From Dastarcus helophoroides (taxonomy: Eukaryota > Arthropoda > Insecta > Coleoptera > Bothrideridae): a stretch of DNA of 64,000 nt. The notes under the pieces were generated by a model that saw only the letters and a list, made by a program, of their open reading frames with translations, did not search any database and had not been told where the DNA came from. The DNA lies in assembly GCA_028583605.1 (NCBI GenBank), contig CM053329.1, positions 35,835,992 to 35,899,991 of the forward strand, in the 5' to 3' direction. Within the stretch, counting starts at the first letter, position 1. Each line of letters starts with the position of its first letter. Made by a program: the position numbers and the translations under genes. Shown in pieces: positions 11,201 to 23,200 of this stretch.

Positions 11201-14200
11201 AATAAAAAATCTAAAGTTATCGAAATATTTATAAAAAAGTGGAAATTCTGGAAAATAGTCAAAAATTTTAGAAAAGTCCTGATTTTAAAAAGAGATTTGA
11301 TAACATTGAAATTGGCAAACAGGTAGAAATTATTGAAAACTCATACTAATTAAAAAATATTGAATTTTTGATAAAAGTCGTCATTTATAAAAAAGTGGAA
11401 ATTCTGAACAATAGTCGAAAGGTTTAAAAAAGGCCTAATTCTGAAAATTGGTAAAAATTGAAATTTGGAAAAAAGTAGAAATTTTTGAAAAGTTATTCTA
11501 ATTAAAAAATATTGAAATTTTAAATATACAGTCAGTGTTTTCAAGAAAAGCGAACATTTTAACGAAAAAGTGGAAATTTTTAAATAAATTAGAAATCTGA
11601 TCAAAAGGTCAAAACTTAAAGAAGTAGAAGTTTTAAAGTAAACATTTTCAAAGATAAGTTAAAATAGAGAATTTGAAAAAGAATCTCAAATAGTAAAAAT
11701 TCTAAGAAACCACAAATTTTGAAGAATAAATTGCTGATTTCGAAATAAGGTCAAAAGTTTTAAAAAATTCGACCTTTCAAAACAAAATTTTCATTTGTTT
11801 AAGCTTTCAACTTAAAAACAACGGAGAGCTTAACAGACCCAATTTTTGCCAAACGTTGCAATGCTCGAACTCAAATTAAAAAAGTCGAAGTTTGAAGGGA
11901 AGCCCAAGTTTTGTAACAAAGCTGAAATTTTGAAAGAATAAATTTTGAAAAGAGTCAAAAGTTTGAAATAAACTGTTTTGAAAAGTCAAATTTTTGAAAA
12001 ATTTAACCATACGCAAACCTAATCGTTTTCAAAATATTGAAACTTTTTAAAAAAGTCGAGATTATGAAAAAGTGGAAATTTTCAAAAACTAACATTTTTA
12101 AAATAGTTGACATTACTCGAAAAATTTAAATTTTGAAAGAGTAAAAAATTTAAAAAACTAGTTTTCTAAGAAAAGTTGAAATTTTAAAAAAGTAGCAAAT
12201 TTAAAATAGTAGAAATTTTGAAAAAGTGGAAAATTTGATCAAGTAGAAATTTTGAAAAAGTAGAAAGTTCGAAACGATGAAAATTTTTTAAAAATTGAGA
12301 TTTAAAAGTTAAAATATTATCATATTGGGCCCCCTTATGATCTCTTTGGGCTCTTCTAGGGAGGCGCCCCCCACTAGTTGGGAAGTTCTGCTCACAAGGA
12401 AACCATTTGCTTTGTTTTAAAATTGCTGCTAACTCCAGAATGCGTCTTTGAAAAAGCACCTTCGTTTCCGCCTATTGGGCTGTGTTGGGCCCCTTATTCT
12501 CTCTTAGCGCTCTTCTAGGTAGGCACCATTCCCCCTAGTTGGGAAGTCCTGTTCGTATACCATTTGTTACGTTTTAAAATTGCTATTAATCCCAAAATTC
12601 ATTTTTAAGAAACCGTCTGTTGGGCTGTGTATACGTATGTTTATCATGCTGCAGGCTGCAATTCTTGACTGATTTTCGGGATTGTTGTTTGTAAACTTGA
12701 AATTTTGAAATTCGAAAATGTCCAGTAATTATTCAGGATTGCCTTTCTCTCAAAAATTTGCATGAACTTAACATTTTTAAACTTTTTAATTGTTGATATT
12801 GTGGTGAGTCGAGTTCTACTAAACTGTTCTATTTCCTCGTTTGTTTTATTTAATTGAATTTTATTCAATTTTTCTTGGAAATATTAAATCTACAAATACT
12901 GTATTATAAAAATTCTTTGTAACATAACGTTTTGCGTGAGAAACAGATTTCTTAGCAGTTCACAAATTAAATAAGGGTTATTTGTTAGGCCTGGTTTGTT
13001 TCAAGTTTAATTACTTAAACTGAGTAAAATAACATGTTAGTTTTGAAGGATCGCTGAAAAGTAGAGTAATAAATAAGAGTAAGGGTCAATAACGGAGACC
13101 GTAGCAAATATCTCGGCAAGACCATGTGGTGGTATACTGGAGGAATTTGTCGTTCAAAAAAAGCCCTTATAAACACGTACAATTGTAAGTTATTTAAATT
13201 TAAATTATCTAAGTAAAACTTGCAAGATAAAGGGACGACATCATTCAAAGTGGGTTTGCAGTTTGATATGCACTTTAAGAAACCTTTTCAAAATTTATTT
13301 AAGGGTTAATTTGGATTAGAAATATTTAAATTAGTAGAATTTATGCATCCTCATGCCCTCTAGCGAGATGCAGAGAATATCTTTCGGTCCCCAGAAGTTA
13401 AGGGTAGGGGAATAAAAAGATAAAACACCAAAGACCAATTTTAAGGCAGTCAAATCCTAAACTTCGATGAAATTAGTTTAGAAATTATGGTCAACTTCCG
13501 GACTTATAAAAACGAGTACGAAATACGGGAGTTTTAAAAAAAACTGTTTCTGTTTGTGCTAATTAACGTGAATGAACACAAAATAAAAAAAAAACAATTT
13601 CTATTCCTGTTCAACGTGAAGTTCTTGTGCCATTTGTGTGATGTTTGCTACGAAAAAAATAGGCAAGTAAATTTTAAATTGTCCGATGATTTTATTTGAT
13701 GGTTTTTCGCTCTTATATGATTTAATTAACCTTTCCTAAAATTTGGGAAATACTTGTTCCTAATTTTGATCAATATGGGGTTGGGGAGCGTACACAAAAA
13801 AAAAGAGAAAGGAATTTAAAAATTCCACGACAAACCGAATGAATGAGAAAGTCGTTGTTAGAAAATAATTATAGGGCCAAGAACCCTACCGCTGACTGGA
13901 GCAACTACCGGTCTCAGTTTCAAAAAAAGGAAACAAAAACAAAACAAAATAAAAATACAAAGGCAAGAAAACGAAAAGGAAATAAAGCGCATTCGCTTCA
14001 TACAAACATTTTCATTTCCTTAAGGTCGATGTTAGTGTTCTGCTGTTGGAAGCTGAGTTTCCAGGGGTTCCAAAATAATTTATACCCATCACCACAAAGG
14101 TCCGGCAACTGGCAGCAGACACATATATTTGGGTTTTACTGATGATGTTCTGCAAGTTCTAGAAACGTGGGCATTGTACACCTTAACATCCTAGAAGCAT

Positions 14201-17200
14201 AAGCCACAATGAGCTCTTACCTAGTTCTTGTTTTGGTGTATTCACCTAGTGCTACCTCCTTCGCAGATTCTCCTTCGTAGGTTGCTTGAATCCCAAAAAT
14301 ATAGGACAAGACAACCTAGCCCAAAGAGAGCCTTATAGATCTGTTGACAAATGGGGAGTACTAACGTAGGTGAACGAGCAGTATCAGCATCAGCTCTCGT
14401 TAGGGAGATGTTTTTTTGATGAAAGAAATGAGAACTTCTTGCCAGTTTCTAATTTTAATTTAAATGTTTTTTTTTGTGCTAAGTCAAGCTTAGCCACTTT
14501 CTAAGCCAGAAACGCCCCTTCTATTAGAACAGTAGCCGTAGAAGTAGATGTAGTGTTGGAAGGGAAAATTCTGCTCAGAAAGTTTCTTCGAAATCTGAAC
14601 AATATTTCTAGTCTATTTTATGACACTGGTTTGAGTTCGAATGATTGAGTTTGGTATGAGAAAAGCAGAAAAACAAACAAAGGAACAAGTTAACAAAGGA
14701 AAGAAAGAAAGAGTGAGAGAACGAGAAATGAGTAAGATTGAATTAACATTTATAAATTTGATTTATTACGATAAATCACAACTTCATTTCCAAGCTTTAG
14801 CTCCATTTTCTCGTAGCATTATCCTTTGGATATTGTTAGCTCAAAGCTTTGACAAAAAACTGTATGCTATGTGACGAATGCTTGAATAAAGAAGCGACAA
14901 AACTCACAAGAATTGGGGAATAAAAACAGACACCTGAAAATAGTTTGAGAACCTCTGTATAGAAACTTACCAGCGAACATCCACCGATAATCAGGTACAA
15001 AGTTAGCTGCATTTGGTTTGAAAACCTTTGAGTACAAACTAAATGGCTCAGCTGGGGAAAATATTGCGATTATTAGGGTTAAAATGAACTTTGGGAAATT
15101 AATAACCGACGCACCATATACGAGCGAAAGAGCTAGACAAAGAATGTCAGATTCTTTGTGCTTAATGAATTCTCTTAATTTTCTAAAGAAATATTTCTCT
15201 CAGATCTGTGTCCAGCAAATTTAAACAAGTTGAAACAAACAGGTTCACTTTTATTTTGTTGTATTATGTTTAAGAACACTTGAAAATCACAAACTTGAAA
15301 TTTTGTCGATTTATTTGTTGACCTATTGTAATAAAACTTTGAGGTCAGTTGTTGTTTAAATTTGATAACACTTCCCTGTCGACTCTACGAGCTGGGGTTA
15401 CAATTTATTGGAATCAAATAATTTTAAACACAACGTAGACAAATTGGGTCCGAAAATCGAAGGTAAATTATTCTTCGAAAATTTTTAAAGATGAGCAAAA
15501 TTCGACAATTTTGAAAAACTATATACACTCACTGGTTATGGTCACAAACGGCTGCTCATCACAATATCTTTTTCTACAGAATTTATTTCGAAACGGTTTC
15601 TTGTCATTTTCAAATTCTCAAAGTTTGGACATTTTTTTCTCGTGTTATGAATTTGTTCTTAAACCAAAAAGCTTACATCTAAATTTATAAAAAGAACCTA
15701 CAAATTTTCATCAATTATCCTAATTTCCAAGTGGTTTTTTTAAATGTGTAAGTTTAAACTTAAAAATTAAATTTTTTTTACAAACATTTTGGCCATTTCA
15801 GAAATTACGATTTTAAATTTAAAGTTTTTACTTTAACGTGGAATTTCGACTTAAGCCTTGAAATTTTGACTTGTAATTTTAAACGTAAAAATTTTTTGGA
15901 AACATTTTGGACATTTGGTCGATTTTAAATACAAAACTTATATTTTAACATGGAGATTTCGACCTTAGCCTTGAAAGCTTGACTCGGAGTTTCTTAAAAT
16001 TGACATATTTTAAATTCCAAAGTAAGACTCTAACATCGGAATTTCTTAAAAGCGACGAATTTTTTTTTCCAGTTGATTGATGATGATGGGACCTTCATAA
16101 TTAACAGACAATCGATAATATTAGAAGAAAAATATATCAATTTAGCGTTTTGTAATTTAATAAGTAAGAAATACAGCAGCTTTAAAGTAGATTATTATAA
16201 AGACAAATTCCATTAAAAAATGCCAGTATTCTATCACTTCGAAATCCTCGAGGGTATTATTGAAACAGCTGGAGGGCGTGTTTGTATTTCAACTTCTAAG
16301 CTTAATAAATTGAATAATTCTGAGGAAGCTGCGTCCGATTTTATCTTTTCCTCATTTTGAGTAAGTCAATACTGTAACATTATAGTCAAATAATATTTCC
16401 GCTAGATTTTATCAATAATCTAAATCAAATTTAATCTCGAACCTTCAATTTAATCAAACGCGGCGCTCCGAGTTTTCACAAGGCGTAATTCTGTTACAAG
16501 AATGCCTAAAATATTTTCCCAATGCATCTAAATTTTCATACTGCGAGAAAATGCCCGGAAAAGGTGCCCTGTTGCCAATGAATGTAATTGAATTTTGATT
16601 TATATTTTCTACTGCAAGATTTAAGCTCCCAATATTGCATTGATTATGCCTTTTTTTAAAGTAAAATTTTTTTCTTTTGAGCGATTTTGGTTTAGGGGAG
16701 ATAAACTCGTAGCTTCGCGTGATAAACACGAGTTACGTACGTGCTATTATGTTAAAAATATCGAGTGCAAGAAAGTTTTCTAATGTAGTATTCTGCTGCA
16801 TTTTTTGATATTTTCACGTATATTCCTTACTTGATTCGTACTCACTAAAATGACATTTAACCTTCCGCAGTACCATAAGGAATAGAAGAGGTTCATTTAC
16901 TATTGTTTTTTTTTTCCCGATGCAATAACAGATTTTTTGTCACTGTAACATCAAATCAATAAAATATTTTTTTAATGTTATGTCCAGGATTCTAATGCAC
17001 AGACCAATAGGTTTGAACATTTATTAGATTCGAAGTTTGGAAACCAAATACGGGTTTCGATCTTGTTAGATCTCATTAATTTGGTATATCCAACTCGAAT
17101 GCTAACAAATGTTCCGACAAGTAAGTACTAAAACATTCACAGACGTCAAGCGAGGGACTTTAAGTACTACCACCTATTGGTCCATAGAGAAACTATGGCT

Positions 17201-20200
17201 ATCGCCAACAATGTCGTATGCATGAATGTTTTAGTATTTACTTGTCGGAACATTTGTTAGCATTCGAGTTGGATATACCAAACTGAAGAGATCTAACAAG
17301 ATCGAAACCGGTATTTGGTTTCCAAATTTCGAATCTAATAAATGTTCACACCTATTGGTCTGTGCATTAGAATCCTTGTCTTCTGGGAAATTGTTCCTAG
17401 AGAGCAACCGCTTCGCTAGGTGGCAGTGTTTCAACTGTTGGTAGTTCAGCTGCGTATAATTCACTATTAGTGATGTGCCGGATCGTTAAAAATGTATATC
17501 CGCGGATACGGATCTGAATACGGATATTTGGTCTCAAGATCCGCGGATACGGATACGGATACGGATCTTCTCTTTCCAAAGATCAATGTGCAATATTTAC
17601 CGCCGCGTACTGTACTCGATCGTTGCCTGCGCGAGACCTTGAAACGGTAGTTGACGCCATTTGACGCTTTGCGTGACAGGCAGGACATGTTTTGATTTGC
17701 ATTGCCCAGGTCTTTCTTTTGTTTTGTTTTTAGTTTAGTGTGACACTGGGTACCATAGATAACGTTTGTGTTTGGTTTTGTTACATGAGTTAAAAAAAAT
17801 GTCTACAAAGAAGTTTAGTAGTGTAATTTGGAATTATTATGTGATAATAGATGATGAATGTGCGAAGTGTAAAATTTGTGACGGAAAGTATTCTCGTAAG
17901 GGTAAAGGCACAACTTCTTTAAAAAATCATCTACAGAGAAAACATCCTCAAGAATATGATTTATTCTGTAAAGAAGACTACGCTAAGAAGAGTAGCGATG
18001 AAATATCACGCCCGGGAACGTCTTTACAAACGGTAAAAAGAGAATTTAAACAAACCTTTTTCAAAGAATACATGGAAAAAGTTAAAATGTGGGATAATAC
18101 AAACCCCAAATCAATAAAAATTGATTATTTGATTGCTGAAATGTTAGCTTTATCAGATTTACCTTTTCAACACGTAGAAGAATTAGGGTTCCGACGATTG
18201 ATGGACCACATTGTTCCAAATTATGTTCTAAAAGGAAGAAAATATTTTACGGACCTTGTTTGCAGCGAGCTTTACGACAAAGTGTCATCAAAAATAAAAA
18301 ACATGTTACAAGATTTTGAGAAAGTTTCCTTCACATCAGATATCTGGTCAGAATCTTCATCAGGAGTTTCATTGTTATCTTTAACATGCCATGGTATTAC
18401 CAAAGATTTTCAACGAAAAAATTTCGTTTTGAAAGCGGAAGTCCTTGAAGAACGTCACACGGGAGATTATATTTCGCAAACATTTGAAAATATGTTAGAA
18501 GAATGGGGAATTCTGAAACAAAATGTGCACTGCATGGTAAGAGATGGGGGATCCAATATGAAGCGCGCCTGTTATTTATCTGAAATACATAATATCGACT
18601 GTACAGCACATCAGTTACATTTGGTGGTCAAAGAAGCTATTAAAAAAGTTGATACAATCTCCATGGTACTTACAAAATGTAGGAAAATTGCAGGACATTT
18701 CAACCATTCCACAATGGCAAAGCAAGAATTAGAAAAAATACAAGTTCGACTCAATCAAAAAGTTTTAAAAGTTTTACAAGACTCGCCGACACGCTGGAAT
18801 TCTAGCTATTACATGTTGGAACGACTTGAATGCATCAAGGATTCGTTGTCGCTTTATTCTTCTAATAATAAAATAGAACAATTTGATGCCGATGACTGGA
18901 TTTTAATTCAAGAATTAGTAAAAGTGCTGAAGCCTCTGGAAGACATTACAAAAAAATTGAGCTCACAAAACACATGTATATCTGACGTTATTCCTCTAGT
19001 ACGAGCATTGAATAAAATCTATGACGAGATCCAAGAAAATCTCAATATCAGTGTATCCGCCGTTCTTGATTTTGTGTCTGCTTTGAAGAATGAATTAGAT
19101 TATCGTTTTTCTGAAATTGATAAAAATTTTTTGTTTCAAGTAGCCACATTTTTAAACCCACGGTACAAAGGTAAATTCTTCAGTGATATTCTCATAAAAG
19201 AAATAAAATGGAAATTGCTTACAGATTTAGAAGCCGGAGTAAATCTCACAGCAACTACAATAAGTACTGAAGACAAACCAATTACTGTTAGAAAAGAACA
19301 TTGCCAGAGTCTAGAAGAGTCTATTGCTAATATGTTAGATAGTGATGATGACCATGAGCAATCTGAAAATCAAATATCAGAAACGAAAGCTAATTTACTT
19401 ATGGAATATATGTCAGAAAAAAGATTACCAAGAGATCAGGATCAGCTAAAGTATTGGCAGATTAACTAACAGTAACAAGTTTGGAGGTCTGTCACATTGC
19501 TCGCACATATTTATCATCACCTGCGACAAGCGTTCCAAGTGAGCAATTTTTTAGTGCAGCAGGAATTGTTTATGAGCCACATCGTAACAGACTTTTGGGG
19601 GACAAAGCTGCCAAATTACTCTTTTTGAAATACAATTTACCATTACTAAATTTTAATTATGTCTTTTAAATTTTTTAAAATTCCTCTAATTGTCACTGTG
19701 TTTTTAATCTAATGTTAACACTTTATATGTAACGCAGTATTAATTTACCTAATTAGAATAATCATTTAATTTGAATTTGAATTATTACGAAGATTTAAGT
19801 TTTGTTTTTTTTTCTCGTTATAAAAGTGATCTTATAACTTTCTATAATACTTAAATATTTCATTATTTTATTAAGCTTAACACAAAGATTTAAACTCAAT
19901 TTATCTCATTATAAAGATAATTGATTTACTACCTTTGAGTTATGTACTATTGGTTTGGAACTCACTGCGATAAATGTTTGCAATATAAAGGTGCCAAATA
20001 CGATTTTAAGAAATAAAAAATAATCTGAATGGAATTTGAACAGTTTTTCATTGTTACCTAATCGCCTATATATAAAATGTCATCTATGAATTAAAAATTA
20101 ATAAGGAAAAAGATCCGTAAAAGATCCGCCAAAAACTAACGGATACTGGATACGGATCTTTTTTCTCCCTCGGTTATCCGCGGATACGGATACGGATATC

Positions 20201-23200
20201 CGGCACATCACTATTCACTATACACGCCTGGAGGACTGCATGAATTTGTAGTCTAGGTTGCTTTCTACTTGCATACGACATTGTTGGCGATGGCCATAGT
20301 TTCTCTATGGACCAATAGGTGGTAGTACTAAAAGTCACTCGCTTGACGTCTGTGAATGTTTTAGTACTTACTTGTCGGAACATTTGTTAGCATTCGAGTT
20401 GGATATACCAAACTGACGAGATCTAACAAGATCGAAACCGGTATTGGTTTTCAAACTTCGAATCTAATAAATGTTCAAACCTATTGGTCTGTGCATTAGA
20501 ATCCTTGTCTTCTGGGAAATTGTTCCTAGAGAGCAACCGCTTCGCTAGGTGGCAGTGTTTCAACTGTTGGTAGTTCAGCTGCCTATGATTCCACTATTTC
20601 CACTATACACTCCTGGAGGAGGAGGGCTGCATGAATTTGTAGTCTAGGTTTGCATTCTACTTGCATAAGGTTATGTCCATTTAAAATACCGATTAAGTAA
20701 GGAACATACGTTGTCTTCACAAAAAATAGCAGCAGTACACCAGATTAGAAAACTTTTTGTACACACGGTACTGTTAAACATTAGAGCTTATTTAAGCGTA
20801 TTTCATTGTCAATAAATATTAGATTCGCTTCCATACGAGACAAGCATCTAAACCAAAATTATCAAAAGGTAGGTCAGTTTGACTGAATTTGTTTTCAAAT
20901 ATTTCCAATATTCTGACCTGTTTACTAGTGTGGGCTCGAATTGCACTAGATATTTCCTAGTTATAATTGTTCACTTCTTTAGTTTCCAAGACTGCCTGCA
21001 TATATTTTTTTTTTTGTTTTATTGACATTGGTCGCTATTACATTCAACATAAATATACGTTGCAATAGACAAAAAAAAATTTGAGTACTTATTTTGCTAA
21101 AAAAAGTGCCAATGGAAAGAGCAGTAAAAACATATACAGGGTGTTTCACAATTGCATGCTGAACCGGCAGGGGGATATTCCTTGGGCAATTTTAAGACAA
21201 AATTTTCATATTAACATAGGTCCGGAAACGCTTCATTTTCGATATACAGGGCGGTAAAAATTGAAGAAAAAATCGGTTTTTCTTCAATATTTCTGAGACT
21301 GGTTTAGATATTTTTTTGATATTCAGTACACAATATCTGGGTATAAAAGCAAGTATTTTGACAAAAAAACATTTGTTCTGATTCCACCAGTGGCGTTCCC
21401 ACAAACAGGTCGATACACATTTTTAAAAAAAAAATGTGATGCCAATGCTATTTTTCAAAATAAGAATTATTTTCCTAGTCTTTGTTGTGTTTCTATCAAA
21501 AATGAGCTCTTGACTTTTTGTCCTATGACGGACGGTTTCCGAATTAAAAAATAAAAATCATTTACTTGCTATGCCGCTGTGGTAGATTAATTTATTAATG
21601 AAAATCTAGTAGGCCACTGAGATTTAGTTTTGTGTTTACAACCAAGTGTCAAATTTTTCACTTCAATACTTTATCTGAATGTGAGTGATTGATAAGTATA
21701 AGAAAATATGTTTGAGAATGCTGAGTTTGCCGATATTCCTTACATGTACGGTCTTGCGGATGGAAATGCATTTGAAGCCAGGCGACTGTATGCAGAGCGT
21801 TTTCCGCAAAGAACTGTGCCAGATGCAAGAACTTTTTCAAGCGTTCATAGAAGACTACCCGAGAAGGGATGTTTTAAACCCGATCATCACTTAAAAGGGG
21901 CACAAAGAACCGCAAGAACAGAAGAAACTGAAATAGCTGTTCTTAATTCAGTTGAGCAAAATCCCGAAATAAGCACAAGGAAAATTGCTAGTAATTTAAA
22001 TATCTCCCATATTTTAGTCTGGATGATACTTCACCATTCTTTGTTATACCCTTACCATATTCAACGGGTTAAGGACTTACTGCCTCGGGATTTACCATTT
22101 CGTATAAATTTCTGCCAATGGTTTATTCAAAAAATTGTTGAAAATCCACTATTTGACAGAGAAGTATTATTTACTGATGAAGCCAGTTTTTCCCGAAATG
22201 CAATTAGAAACTTCCACAACAATCACTTTTGGGCTGAAGAGAACCCGCATGCCATGGTCGAAGTCAATCACCAAGAACAATTCTCGGTAAATGTGTGGGC
22301 AGAAATTGTTGACGACTATTTAATTGGACCCTTTTTTTCTGCCAAGAAGATTAAATAGAGAAAATTATCGTCACTTTCTTGAAAATGATTTACCAGTGCT
22401 GTTAGAAGGTGTCCCCGTTTTAATCCGAAATCGAATGTGGCTTATGCACGATGGTGCCCCTGCGCATTTTAGTGTTTTGGCACGTGCATATTTGGACCAA
22501 CATTACAATAATCGCTGGATAGGCAGAGCAGGAACAGAATTATGGCCGCCTAGATCCCCTGACCTGAACAGTCTAGATTATTTTTTATGGGGCTATCTTA
22601 AAACCTTAGTTTATAGCACCTCAATCCAAACTGAAGAAGAACTGAGAAATCGCATAACAGATTCCTGCAACACTATAAGAAATACGCCAGGAATTTTTCA
22701 ACGAGTACGCGAATCTCTGAGAAGAAGAGTTGAGGCGTGCATACTTGCACGTGGTGGACATTTTCAACACCTGATATGATTTAATTAATTTCATTGTTAA
22801 GATTTCATTAATAAATTAATCTACCATAGCGGCATAGCAAGTAAATGATTTTTATTTTTTAATTCGGAAACCGGCCGTCGTAGGACAAAAAGTCAAGAGC
22901 TCATTTTTGATAGAAACACAACAAAGACTAGGAAAATAATTCTTATTTTGAAAAATAGCATTGGCGTCACATTTTTTTTTTCAAAAATGTGTTTGTGGGA
23001 ACGCCACTGGTGGAATCAGACCAAATGTTTTTTTGTCAAAATACTTGCTTTTATACCCAGATATCGTGTACTGAATATCAAAAAAATATCTAAACCAGTC
23101 TCAGAAATATTGAAGAAAAACCGATTTTTTCTTCAATTTTTACCGCCCTGTATATCGAAAATGAAGCGTTTCCTGACCTATGTTAATATAAAAATGTTGT

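Larger units (their letters stand above)
17222..17467 (+). repeat. Family A partial monomer, forward; left half of a tandem array
   Basis: It enters the monomer at TGAATGTTTTAGTA and runs through the hammerhead to GTTCAGCTGCGTATAATTCACTAT. The monomer continues directly at 20222 once the hAT element and one copy of its 8-bp target duplication are removed. This shows that the forward copies are a direct tandem. Confidence 0.88.

Noticed and set aside
14139..14175. CUGAUGA followed by GAAAC, possible hammerhead
   Set aside because: The intervening sequence does not form stem II and the flanks do not pair as stem I.
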